Shown here piece by piece: positions 22,392 through 29,514 of a stretch of 34,601 bases of DNA. How positions within the stretch are numbered: position 1 is the stretch's first letter; every line of letters starts with the position of its first letter. The DNA is from JAGQLF01 sp964635995 (GTDB lineage: Bacteria; Patescibacteriota; Dojkabacteria; J137). The notes under the pieces were generated by a model that was given only the letters and a program-made list of their open reading frames with translations, made no database searches and had not been told where the DNA came from. The translations under genes were made by a program, and so were the position numbers. The stretch covers positions 1 to 34,601 of the forward strand of contig CAZWRA010000012.1 of the NCBI GenBank assembly GCA_964635995.1, read 5' to 3'.

Positions 22392-22949
22392 ATGAATAAA
22401 ATAATTCTAATAGATATTGATAATGTTTTAGCAGGTTTCAACAGTGAGGTGTTGACTGAATTAGAGAAAGTAGGGGTAGAAATTACTGAATTAAAAGATT
22501 TTTATATTATTAATAATTTCAAAAAAGAATATAAAGAGAAAATTGAACAAATTTATCTAGAAGTAGGTTTTTTTAAAAGATTAAAGCCCTTATTTAATTC
22601 AATACAAGGAGTTAGAAAATTAGAACAGGAGGGTTTTACTGTTTTTCTATGTTCAAGTTTACTTTATAAAAATCCAACTGCTTTAGAAGATCGAAGAGGA
22701 TGGATTGTTAATAATTTAGGAGAGGATTTTTTGAAGAAGACCGTTTTTGCATCAGATAAGACTTTAGTTAAAGGTGATTACTTAATTGATGACAAGCCAG
22801 AAATAACAGGAGTGCTTGAACCTAATTGGAAACATATTGTATTTAGGCAACCCTACAATATGATGATTTCTTCAAATTATGAACTAAGAAATTGGGAAAA
22901 TGATGAGTTAAATCGGCTTATTAAACAGCTAAGGGAAGAGCGTTCTTAA
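22392..22949 (+). CDS. HAD-family 5'-nucleotidase-like phosphatase (NT5C type)
   Basis: This 185-residue protein follows the 5'(3')-deoxyribonucleotidase (NT5C) subfamily of HAD hydrolases. Motif I is DIDNVLAGF with nucleophile Asp8 and acid Asp10; motif II is CSS near residue 88; a lysine (Lys124 or Lys127) precedes motif III LIDDKPE (131-137), which holds the Mg2+-binding Asp pair. The family removes phosphate from nucleoside monophosphates; bacterial members are often of unknown specificity and some act on sugar phosphates. There is no signal peptide, so it is cytoplasmic. The gene converges on a glycosyltransferase with a 29-nt overlap. A CATAAT only 4 nt before the ATG could be its -10 box, but that spacing is short. 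Confidence 0.78.
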   Translation: MNKIILIDIDNVLAGFNSEVLTELEKVGVEITELKDFYIINNFKKEYKEKIEQIYLEVGFFKRLKPLFNSIQGVRKLEQEGFTVFLCSSLLYKNPTALEDRRGWIVNNLGEDFLKKTVFASDKTLVKGDYLIDDKPEITGVLEPNWKHIVFRQPYNMMISSNYELRNWENDELNRLIKQLREERS

Positions 22950-23763
22950 CTACTGCAATCTTTCGTAGAAAAGGATAATGTCTTAGCGCAATTAACATCC
23001 AATTTCTGTTATTCCATTTTTTAAGATTAATAAGCTTATTCTGGTTAGTTGATTGCATCCATTTATGTCCAACTGTTGTATTAGGAGTATAAATAATTTT
23101 CCAACCAGCTTTTTTTGCCCTTATACATATCTCTAAATCTTCAAGATACATTTTTAATGGAAGCCAAAACATTCCAATTTGATTAATCATTTCTTTATTT
23201 AAAAGCATACAACAACCTGTAACTGCTGGAACTTCTTCTTCAGTATCGAATTGTCCATTATCATCCTCTAAAAAACCACGATCATAGGCCTGCATAAATC
23301 CATCATAAACCATTCCTGCTGAATTGATTTTTCCTTCATTCTCATTATTCCAAAATTTAATCTTTGGACCAACAATGCCTATTTTATTAGATTTCTTAGC
23401 TGATCTAACTAGTTCTGAAACAAGATTAGATTGTGCTTTAGTATCTGGGTTAATTATCATTACAAAATCAGAGTTATAGTTTTCAAGCGCATACTTTATT
23501 CCAATATTATTTCCTCCTGTAAAAAAGGTATTCTTTTTCGATTGAACTAACCTAATTGAAGGAAACTTATCTTCGATAATACCAACTGTAGAGTCTGAAG
23601 AATTATTATCAACAACGATAATTGAATTTATAAAAGGATAATCTTGTACTATTAAGCTTTGAAGACATTCAGTTATATCTTTTTCACTATTCCAGGTTAC
23701 AATAACAATAGAAACTGTTAGGTCTGTTTCATTCATAAAATCTTGTGTATGATGCTCTAACAC
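22921..23763 (-). CDS. GT2 glycosyltransferase (rhamnosyltransferase-like)
   Basis: This is a single-domain GT-A enzyme of 280 residues. VSIVIVTWNSEKDI opens the fold, VVDNNSSDST and TGGNNIGIKYAL bind the nucleotide, NPDTKAQ is the metal-binding motif and YLEDLEICIRAKKAGW contains the catalytic Glu-Asp. GCCMLLNKEM and GHKWMQS match the WbbL-like group that often transfers rhamnose to lipid-linked intermediates; the sugar itself is not proven. Met10 (23736, MNETDLTVSIVIVTW) is an equally good start and would leave 33 nt to the divergent gene instead of 6. The last segment, basic and hydrophobic, may touch the membrane. Confidence 0.87.
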   Translation of the reverse strand: MLEHHTQDFMNETDLTVSIVIVTWNSEKDITECLQSLIVQDYPFINSIIVVDNNSSDSTVGIIEDKFPSIRLVQSKKNTFFTGGNNIGIKYALENYNSDFVMIINPDTKAQSNLVSELVRSAKKSNKIGIVGPKIKFWNNENEGKINSAGMVYDGFMQAYDRGFLEDDNGQFDTEEEVPAVTGCCMLLNKEMINQIGMFWLPLKMYLEDLEICIRAKKAGWKIIYTPNTTVGHKWMQSTNQNKLINLKKWNNRNWMLIALRHYPFLRKIAVVKNALPLAV

Positions 23764-23769
23764 TATATC

Positions 23770-24543
23770 ATGAATTATATGGACAGTCTTAAAGAATTAT
23801 TAATACCCTCTGTAAATGCTCAAGCAGGTCTTGACTCAATTGCACAACCAACTTTCGGTCCCCTAAATCTTGGAGGAGGAAGTTCTATGCTTGGAAATGT
23901 ATTAATAAGCACTGATAAGACAAGTGCAGAAATTGGTGAAGTTATTACTGCTACAGTATCAATAAACACAAATGATATTGCTATTGAAGAGTATAGAATA
24001 TCCATCGCTTTCGATAGAACAAAGTTTACTGTTGTTGATGCTGATCCAAATGCTGAAGGAACTCAAATTACTTTACTTGATCCAATATTTACTATTGAGG
24101 ATCCAGCTACAGATAATTCTGTTTCCTCACAAGGAAGAATAAGAGTTGTCGCTAGTACTGATGATAGATTATCTATTAATAGAGATGTTTTAGAGATAAA
24201 GTTACAAGCTCAAGCTGCAGGAACAACAGCTATTGCAATAGTAAATGCTGGAGAAGCTCCAACAGAACTAGTTAGGGAGGCGGGCGTTGGATTAAACTAT
24301 ACACCAAATTCAGTTAATATAGATATAACTACAGAGCAAACAGAACCAGAACCTGAGCCTGAACCAGAACCTGAGCCAGGAGGGGGGGGGACAGTTCAAC
24401 CTCCTAAGAATCAAATACCAGATACTGCTTTAGAAGACTTTATACCAGCATTTATGCCACTTATATTAGGTGCATTTCTATTATTGTTGGGTGGATCTAT
24501 AATGAAGAATAAAAGTAAGTATGAAAAAGACAGCTTTAGATAA
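23770..24543 (+). CDS. cohesin-like surface protein with C-terminal membrane anchor
   Basis: Residues about 41-187 form a beta-rich module with features of cohesin / dockerin-partner domains (GNVLISTD, GEVITATVSINT, YRISIAFDRTKFTVVDAD, LEIKLQAQAAGTTAI). A Pro-Glu linker follows (190-203), then Gly4, then IPDTA (216-220), a hydrophobic helix (224-243) and a basic tail (KNKSKYEK). This is the layout of a sortase-type sorting signal, but with IPDTA in place of LPxTG, so a simple membrane anchor is as likely. The N-terminus lacks a normal hydrophobic signal core, although PSVNAQA looks like the end of one; a stop codon sits just upstream (23758). A G9 run at 24382-24390 lies between linker and anchor. 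Binding partner unknown. Confidence 0.7.
   Translation: MNYMDSLKELLIPSVNAQAGLDSIAQPTFGPLNLGGGSSMLGNVLISTDKTSAEIGEVITATVSINTNDIAIEEYRISIAFDRTKFTVVDADPNAEGTQITLLDPIFTIEDPATDNSVSSQGRIRVVASTDDRLSINRDVLEIKLQAQAAGTTAIAIVNAGEAPTELVREAGVGLNYTPNSVNIDITTEQTEPEPEPEPEPEPGGGGTVQPPKNQIPDTALEDFIPAFMPLILGAFLLLLGGSIMKNKSKYEKDSFR
24382..24390 (+). repeat. G9 homopolymer inside the coding sequence
   Basis: Nine consecutive G encode most of Gly204-Gly207, directly after an alternating Pro-Glu coding repeat. It is the longest G run I see in this AT-rich window. A one-base slip would remove the IPDTA motif and the anchor helix from the protein. Confidence 0.9.
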
Positions 24544-24577
24544 ACTATGAAAATGTTTTGCGTACCTAGTTTTCCTG

Positions 24578-24606
24578 TTGAATAAGTACATTTGTTTTGT
24601 TAAAAT
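24578..24606 (+). promoter_or_regulatory. promoter of the infA-rpsI operon
   Basis: TTGAAT (24578-24583), a 17-nt spacer and TAAAAT (24601-24606) predict a start site near 24613, giving a 20-nt leader to the infA ATG. Each box differs from consensus by one or two bases. Confidence 0.65.
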
Positions 24607-24632
24607 TACGAACGTAAATATTAAGTTTATTC

Positions 24633-24923
24633 ATGCCTAAGAAAGATATAAATAATGAATTGAAGACTGAAAGCATTTCTGCTGAAGGCGAAGTTATTGA
24701 TATCTTACCTGGACTTGAGTATGTAGTACGAATTAACTACCAAGGAATACAACATGATGTAAAGTGTTATGTTTCAGGTAAAATGCGTACTAATTATATA
24801 CAGTTGACAAAAGGAGACATGGTTAGCGTGGAAATTTCTCTCTATGATATTAATCAAGGAAGAATAACCTATAGGCTTACTAAGCGTGCTATGGAGCAGC
24901 CTCCAAGGCGACCAAAGAAATAG
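24633..24923 (+). CDS. infA: translation initiation factor IF-1
   Basis: IF-1 binds the A site of the small ribosomal subunit during initiation. The 96-residue product is longer than the usual 72: about 16 residues (MPKKDINNELKTESIS) precede the OB fold, and a basic PPRRPKK tail follows it. The core shows EGEVIDILPGLEYVVRI, the family signature with VSGKMRTNYIQLTKGDMVSVEISLYD, and GRITYRL. It heads the ribosomal cluster, directly upstream of rpmJ as in many bacteria, but without the usual secY, adk and map genes before it. The surface-protein gene upstream is separated by a promoter. Confidence 0.95.
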   Translation: MPKKDINNELKTESISAEGEVIDILPGLEYVVRINYQGIQHDVKCYVSGKMRTNYIQLTKGDMVSVEISLYDINQGRITYRLTKRAMEQPPRRPKK

Positions 24924-24934
24924 TCAATTCTGTA

Positions 24935-24963
24935 TTTACGGAGCGAATAAAATTTGTTATAAA
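24935..24963 (+). promoter_or_regulatory. possible internal promoter before rpmJ
   Basis: TTTACG (24935-24940), 17 nt, TATAAA (24958-24963). The start site would lie near 24970, about 16 nt before the rpmJ ATG. In AT-rich DNA such matches arise by chance, so confidence is low. Confidence 0.3.
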
Positions 24964-24985
24964 TCGTAGGCTAAAAATTTATTAA

Positions 24986-25138
24986 ATGAAAGCAAGAGCA
25001 AGCGTAAAAAAAAGATGTCGAGATTGTTATATCGTCAAAAGACGGAAGAAGGTAATCTCTAATGGAAAGGTTAAGATTAAGCCTGTTTATTATGTTTATT
25101 GTAAATCAAACCCTAAGCATAAACAAAAGCAGGGATAA
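24986..25138 (+). CDS. rpmJ: 50S ribosomal protein L36
   Basis: This short gene encodes 50 residues beginning MKARASVKKRCRDC and ending SNPKHKQKQG, both ends diagnostic of L36. The zinc ligands Cys11, Cys14, Cys39 and His45 are present. Typical L36 has 37-38 residues; here about 12 extra residues (around KVISNGKVKIKPV) are inserted between the two halves of the zinc fold, lengthening a surface hairpin. It lies 62 nt after infA and 23 nt before rpsM, its expected neighbours. Confidence 0.93.
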   Translation: MKARASVKKRCRDCYIVKRRKKVISNGKVKIKPVYYVYCKSNPKHKQKQG

Positions 25139-25161
25139 TTTTTTAATTTAAGTAATTTAAT

Positions 25162-25542
25162 ATGGCAAGAATAGTAGGAGTAGAAATACCTAATGAAAAA
25201 AGAGTTGAAATAGCTCTGACTTATATTTATGGTATTGGTTTAAAAACTTCTCAAACAATTTTATCTGCTACAAATGTAAATCCTGATACTAGAGTAAAGG
25301 ATTTAAAAGATGCTGAATTAAAAAGATTATACGAATATATTGATAAAAATATTCAAACTGAGGGAGTAGTAAAGCAAAGAGTTTTCCAAAACATTAAAAG
25401 ACTTAAGGATATTAGAAGCTATAGAGGACTTCGACATAAAGCTAATCTACCAGCTAGAGGACAAAATACTAGAGCAAATGGTCGAACAAGGAAAGGAAGA
25501 TCAATTGCTGTTGGAGGTTTAAAGAATAAAGCAGCAAAATAA
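25162..25542 (+). CDS. rpsM: 30S ribosomal protein S13
   Basis: S13 sits in the head of the small subunit and contacts the P-site tRNA and the large subunit. The 126-residue product has the conserved start ARIVGVEIPNEKRVEIALTY, GIG at the helix-two-turns-helix region (YGIGLKTSQTIL), the IKRLKDIRSYRGLRHKANLP motif and the basic tRNA-binding tail PARGQNTRANGRTRKG. Length and ends are normal. Only 10 nt separate it from rpsK. There is no Shine-Dalgarno sequence in front of the ATG, just an AT-rich leader. Confidence 0.97.
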   Translation: MARIVGVEIPNEKRVEIALTYIYGIGLKTSQTILSATNVNPDTRVKDLKDAELKRLYEYIDKNIQTEGVVKQRVFQNIKRLKDIRSYRGLRHKANLPARGQNTRANGRTRKGRSIAVGGLKNKAAK

Positions 25543-25552
25543 TAAATAAAAT

Positions 25553-25978
25553 ATGGCAACAGATAAAAAAAACGATAAAAATCAAAAAAATACAAAACCA
25601 GTAAAAGTAGCTAAGAAAAAGAAAAAATCAGTACCATCAAAGGTACTTGTTCGAATTAAGGCTTCTTACAACAATACTATTGTTACAGTAACTGACCATA
25701 ATGGAAATACAATTTCTACAAGCAGTTGCGGTGCAATCGGATTTAAAGGAAGTAAGAAAAGTACAGCTTATGCTGCTACAAAAGCTGGAGAGGATGCAAG
25801 TAGTAAAGCAGTTGAGTTAGGAGCACAAGAAGCTGAAGTTGTAGTTAAAGGAATCGGAATTGGAAGACAAGCTGCTGTTAAAGGCGTTAGATCAGCAGGT
25901 CTAAAAATTACTTCTTTAGCTGACTTTACTCCTATCCCGCATGGAGGATGTAAGCCAAGAAGAATGCCTAAAAAGTAA
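25553..25978 (+). CDS. rpsK: 30S ribosomal protein S11
   Basis: S11 forms part of the platform of the small subunit near the mRNA exit. The core begins at KVLVRIKASYNNTIVTVTD, continues with SCGAIGFKGSKKSTAYAA and KGIGIGRQAAVKGVRSAGL, and ends in the diagnostic tail HGGCKPRRMPKK. The first 25 residues or so are an unusually Lys/Asn-rich extension (DKKNDKNQKNTKPVK). Position between S13 and S4 is standard. A 58-nt AT-only gap before rpsD contains no terminator that I can see. Confidence 0.97.
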   Translation: MATDKKNDKNQKNTKPVKVAKKKKKSVPSKVLVRIKASYNNTIVTVTDHNGNTISTSSCGAIGFKGSKKSTAYAATKAGEDASSKAVELGAQEAEVVVKGIGIGRQAAVKGVRSAGLKITSLADFTPIPHGGCKPRRMPKK

Positions 25979-26036
25979 TTAGGTTTTTAGTAAATTAGTA
26001 TTTAAGATTAAAATAAAAATTTAATAAAAGTTAAAT

Positions 26037-26633
26037 ATGAGATATACAGGACCAAAGTGGAGAGTAAATAGAAGAGAAAATGCTACAGTTTTAGGATCAA
26101 ATGAAAACTGGAAAAGAAGACCGTCACTTCCCGGTCAATTTCCTGTTTTAAAGAAACGACCATCTGATTACGCTATTCAGTTTAGAGAAAAACAAAAAGT
26201 AAAGAGAATGTACGGAATGACTGAAAGACAGTTTAGGAGATTTTACAAATTAGCAAATAAAGCAGAAGGAAACACTAGTACAAGATTATTGCAACTTTTA
26301 GAATTAAGGGCTGACAATGTTATTTATAGATTAGGCTTAGCTCAAACTAGAGCACAAGCAAGACAATTTATAAATCACGGTCATTTGAAATTAAATGGAA
26401 GAAAGCATGATATTCCTTCAACAGTATTAAAAGCTGGAGATGAGATTGAATTTAAAGAAAAATTTACTAAATCTCCTATTTTAGCTGAAGTTACAGCTCA
26501 AACAAAAGCTGTAAAAGTTCCTAGTTGGATCCAAAAAACAGCAAAAGGAGGAAAAGTTGTTGCAGAGCCAACACGAGATGAGATGGATCAATCTATAAAA
26601 GAACGATTAATAATCGAGCTTTACTCACGATAA
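26037..26633 (+). CDS. rpsD: 30S ribosomal protein S4
   Basis: S4 nucleates assembly of the 16S 5' domain and forms part of the mRNA entry helicase. The 198-residue protein has the N-terminal GPKWRVNRRE, a linker with RPSLPGQFPVLKKRPSDYAIQFREKQK, the helix KRMYGMTERQFRRFYKLA, and the S4 RNA-binding domain RLDNV-equivalent (ELRADNVIYRLGLAQTRAQARQFINHGHLKLNG). The N-terminal zinc-binding cysteines found in some S4 are absent. The end IKERLIIELYSR is typical. In other bacteria S4 represses this operon; no such site can be recognised here. Confidence 0.97.
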   Translation: MRYTGPKWRVNRRENATVLGSNENWKRRPSLPGQFPVLKKRPSDYAIQFREKQKVKRMYGMTERQFRRFYKLANKAEGNTSTRLLQLLELRADNVIYRLGLAQTRAQARQFINHGHLKLNGRKHDIPSTVLKAGDEIEFKEKFTKSPILAEVTAQTKAVKVPSWIQKTAKGGKVVAEPTRDEMDQSIKERLIIELYSR

Positions 26634-26655
26634 TATTTATTTAAAAAACTGTACT

Positions 26656-27621
26656 ATGATTGCACTAAATGAATTCACAATAAACAAAACAAATGAAAAG
26701 GATAATTCAGCAGTTTTTGAAATCGGACCACTACCTACTGGTTATGGTTATTCACTTGGAAATACACTAAAAAGAATTTTAACTTCTTCTATTCCAGGAG
26801 CTGCAATCACAGCAGTAAAAATTAACGGAGTACAGCATGAATATTCAACATTAGCAGGGGTTAGTGATGATATCCTAACTGTTCTATTATCCTTAAAGAA
26901 TGTTGTATTTCTAATTAAAACTGAAGAACCTGTAACATTAAAGCTTTCAACAAAGGGAACAAAAGGCAAAGTAGTTGAAGTAAAAGCTTCTGATATTGAA
27001 AAGAATTCAGATATTGAAGTTGTTAATGAAGATTTTGTAATTACAAAAATCACTGATGAAAAAACAAAAATTGATATGGAATTAAGAGTTGAGAGAGGGG
27101 TAGGGTATAGATTACCTGATGAGAATGTAAGAGCAGAAGTTGGAATGCTTCCAGTTGATGCTATTTTCTCACCAGTTAAGCTTGTTCAGATCGATGTTGT
27201 TCCAACTCGAGTTGGTCAGCAGACTGATCTTGATCAATTAAATCTTTACGTAGAGACTAATGGGTCTTTAACACCATCTGATGCATTAAATATTGCATCT
27301 AATATTTTAGACGAAATGTCAAAGAACTTTGTAAAGGAAACAAAAGATATGATTTCTGGAAAAATCATAACTTCTCTTCCAACAGAATCTGCTGGAAATA
27401 ATGAGGAAGAGGCAGAAGTTGTTCAAGCTTCTCCTATTCTTGTTTCAGATTTAAATCTGTCTACCAGATTGACAAATGCGCTTTTAAGAGCTGGGTTTGA
27501 TGATCTAAGGAAATTAGAAGGATTTACAGAAGAAGAAGCAGCAAACATTAGAGGAATGGGAGAAAAATCACTAGAAGAATTATTAAAAATATTAAAGAAG
27601 CACGAGGTTAATCTTATATAA
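26656..27621 (+). CDS. rpoA: DNA-directed RNA polymerase subunit alpha
   Basis: The alpha subunit dimerises to start RNA polymerase assembly, and its C-terminal domain contacts promoter UP elements and regulators. The 321-residue product has both parts: the N-terminal dimerisation domain (GPLPTGYGYSLGNTLKRILTSSIPGAAITAVKINGVQHEYSTL, then GVGYRLPDENV and DVVPTRVGQQTD), and, after a 25-residue acidic linker, the C-terminal helix-hairpin-helix domain (DLNLSTRLTNALLRAGFDDLRKLE ... IRGMGEKSLEEL). Length is normal. It follows rpsD by 22 nt, the standard order. Confidence 0.97.
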   Translation: MIALNEFTINKTNEKDNSAVFEIGPLPTGYGYSLGNTLKRILTSSIPGAAITAVKINGVQHEYSTLAGVSDDILTVLLSLKNVVFLIKTEEPVTLKLSTKGTKGKVVEVKASDIEKNSDIEVVNEDFVITKITDEKTKIDMELRVERGVGYRLPDENVRAEVGMLPVDAIFSPVKLVQIDVVPTRVGQQTDLDQLNLYVETNGSLTPSDALNIASNILDEMSKNFVKETKDMISGKIITSLPTESAGNNEEEAEVVQASPILVSDLNLSTRLTNALLRAGFDDLRKLEGFTEEEAANIRGMGEKSLEELLKILKKHEVNLI

Positions 27622-27648
27622 TCTCAAAGCTCAATTTAAGTTAAGACT

Positions 27649-28170
27649 ATGTTTAGCGGAAGAAAAAAATACAAAATTCAAGGTTATACAAGATCACATA
27701 AAAAGGCTTTAGTTAAGTCTCAAGTTATAGAGCTTTTACGAGCGGGTAGAATTAAAACGACTCCTCCAAAGGCTAGATTATTAAAAAGAGAATTTGACAG
27801 AATAGTAACTGCATACAAGAAAGGAACTACAAGTAGTCATCAAAAGGTTAGATCACTACTAGGCGAGAACGTTAGAGCATTTGAAAGATTAGGAGATGTA
27901 ATTGATGAGAAACTATCTGATAGAAACTCAGGTTATACAAGATTAATTAAAACTTTACCTAGAAAAGGAGATAATGCTGAACAAGTTTATGTAATACTTG
28001 TAAATACTGAGTATTCTGAAAAGAAATCAAAACTAAGGGAAGCTTTAGAAAAAAGAGAAATTAAGAAGAAATTAAGCAAAAATAAGTCAGTAGAAGCAGT
28101 TAAAGAAGAGAGAAATACAGGAAGGCAAACTGTAAATAAAGTTGCTGATAAAAGACGAAATTCTAAATAA
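27649..28170 (+). CDS. rplQ: 50S ribosomal protein L17
   Basis: L17 lines the region near the peptide exit tunnel. The opening segment (MFSGRKKYKIQGYTRSHKK, AGRIKTTPPKARLLKREFDRIV) and the region SGYTRLIKTLPRKGDNAEQVYVILV identify it. It has 173 residues, about 50 more than usual; the extra part is a C-terminal tail dominated by Lys, Arg and Glu (from about residue 122) with no known domain. The gene order rpoA-rplQ-rplM-rpsI is widely conserved. Confidence 0.95.
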   Translation: MFSGRKKYKIQGYTRSHKKALVKSQVIELLRAGRIKTTPPKARLLKREFDRIVTAYKKGTTSSHQKVRSLLGENVRAFERLGDVIDEKLSDRNSGYTRLIKTLPRKGDNAEQVYVILVNTEYSEKKSKLREALEKREIKKKLSKNKSVEAVKEERNTGRQTVNKVADKRRNSK

Positions 28171-28188
28171 GTAATAATTTTATAAAAG

Positions 28189-28632
28189 ATGAAACCAAGA
28201 ACTATAAAACAAAGCGAAATAATGGAAAAATGGTATGTTTTAGACGCTTCTGATCAAAGAATCGGTAAAATTGCATCAATTACAGCTGAATTACTTTTAG
28301 GTAAAAATAATCCTTTAGTTAGAGCTAATTTAGATCCAAAAACAAAGGTTGTTGTAATTAACGCAGCAAAAATTGACTTTACTGCTAAAAGAGGTTTTTC
28401 AAAGTTCTATAAAAACTATTCTGGATTCCCAGGAGGACTTAAATTTGAAAGTTTAGATGAAAAGTTTGAAAAGAATAAAACCTATCCTATTGAAAATGCA
28501 GTAAAAGGAATGCTTCCTAAAAACAAAAGAGGAAGGGCAATTATGACAAATTTAAAGGTTTACGAAGGTTCTGAACATCCACATGAGGCTCAAAAACCTG
28601 AATTAATAGATTTAAATACATATAAAATTTAA
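28189..28632 (+). CDS. rplM: 50S ribosomal protein L13
   Basis: L13 is an early-assembly protein of the large subunit. The 147-residue product has WYVLDASDQRIGKIASITAELLLGKNN, VVVINAAKIDFTAKRG (family V-I-NA), FYKNYSGFPGGLK and AVKGMLPKNKRGRAIMTNLKVYEGSEHPHEAQKPE, all in expected order. It is 18 nt after rplQ and only 3 nt before rpsI, its usual partner. Confidence 0.97.
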   Translation: MKPRTIKQSEIMEKWYVLDASDQRIGKIASITAELLLGKNNPLVRANLDPKTKVVVINAAKIDFTAKRGFSKFYKNYSGFPGGLKFESLDEKFEKNKTYPIENAVKGMLPKNKRGRAIMTNLKVYEGSEHPHEAQKPELIDLNTYKI

Positions 28633-28635
28633 GAC

Positions 28636-29031
28636 ATGGCAGATAAATATTTTTATTCAAAAGGAAGAAGAAAAAAATCAGTTGCTACAGTAAGACTATT
28701 TAGTGTCAAAGGTGCGTCTACAATAAACGGGAAGGAATGTGACAAGGTTTATTCTGATCAAGTTTCACAAAAACTTCTTTTAGAACCATTTGCTGTTGCA
28801 GAACTTGATCCAAAAGATTTCTACTTTACAGTGATGGCTTCAGGAGGAGGGGTTTCTTCTCAAATTGATGCTATTAAATTAGGAATATCTAGATCAATTG
28901 TAAAAATGGATCCTGAGAAAAAGACATTATTAAAGAAAGCTGGATTAATGACAAGAGATCCAAGAATGGTTGAAAGAAAGAAGACAGGATTACGAAAAGC
29001 AAGAAAGAAAGAACAATTCTCAAAACGTTAA
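28636..29031 (+). CDS. rpsI: 30S ribosomal protein S9
   Basis: S9 reaches the P-site tRNA anticodon region with its C-terminal tail. The 131-residue protein has the start YFYSKGRRKKSVATVRLF, the core VMASGGGVSSQIDAIKLGISRSIV, the motif LMTRDPRMVERKKTGLRKARK and the tail KKEQFSKR, which ends in the nearly universal Lys-Arg that contacts tRNA. It is the last gene before the terminator, so it closes the operon. Confidence 0.97.
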   Translation: MADKYFYSKGRRKKSVATVRLFSVKGASTINGKECDKVYSDQVSQKLLLEPFAVAELDPKDFYFTVMASGGGVSSQIDAIKLGISRSIVKMDPEKKTLLKKAGLMTRDPRMVERKKTGLRKARKKEQFSKR

Positions 29032-29051
29032 GCTTTATACAAATAAAGATA

Positions 29052-29079
29052 AATCCCCATATTTATTATGGGGGTTTTT
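29052..29079 (+). terminator. intrinsic terminator of the ribosomal operon
   Basis: The stem AATCCCCATA (29052-29061) pairs with TATGGGGGTT (29067-29076) with one G-T wobble and a 5-nt loop, followed by more T. It begins 20 nt after the rpsI stop. The 3' arm contains the ATG at 29068, so the next gene more likely starts at 29080. Confidence 0.85.
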
Positions 29080-29436
29080 ATGCGCAAAAAAGGTTACTAT
29101 TTTGAACAATTAGCAATTAAATACCTTTCAAAAAGAGCTTATGTTTTGCTTGGAAATAATGTTACTTTTAGAGATGGAGAAATTGATCTGATATTTAATA
29201 AAGATGAAATTTATCATTTTATAGAGGTTAAAAGCCTTAACAGTAAATCAGAATTTCCAATATATGTATCTTTCACAAAGAGAAAGAAGTCTCGAATAAT
29301 GAAGGCTGTTAATCAATACAGATCTCGAAATAATCTTTACGAAAAATTATGGCAAATTGATTTTATTTGTATAATAGTTAAAAGAGATATTTTAGAAATA
29401 GAATATTTTGAGAACATTGATATGAATTTATTGTGA
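29080..29436 (+). CDS. yraN: YraN family (UPF0102) nuclease-like protein
   Basis: YraN proteins have a restriction-endonuclease-like fold and an unsettled role; some are linked to recombination or uptake of DNA. The family motifs are here: GYYFEQLAIKYLSKRAYVLL, then FRDGEIDLIF with the catalytic-type Glu and Asp, and FIEVKSLNSK with the Glu-x-Lys. Starting from the ATG at 29080, the protein has 118 residues, the usual size. The in-frame ATG at 29068 is in the terminator stem and is disfavoured. The gene would be expressed only by readthrough of the terminator or from an unseen promoter. Confidence 0.85.
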   Translation: MRKKGYYFEQLAIKYLSKRAYVLLGNNVTFRDGEIDLIFNKDEIYHFIEVKSLNSKSEFPIYVSFTKRKKSRIMKAVNQYRSRNNLYEKLWQIDFICIIVKRDILEIEYFENIDMNLL

Positions 29437-29451
29437 ATAAGCTTACAAGTG

Positions 29452-29481
29452 TTGTTTTAGACTTGTTAGCAGTGTTATACT
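29452..29481 (+). promoter_or_regulatory. promoter of the zinc-ribbon gene
   Basis: TTGTTT (29452-29457), 18-nt spacer, TATACT (29476-29481). The start site near 29488 gives a 27-nt AT-rich leader. Confidence 0.55.
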
Positions 29482-29514
29482 TTATTTGCTAATTAATTTT
29501 TTTAAGAATTAAAA

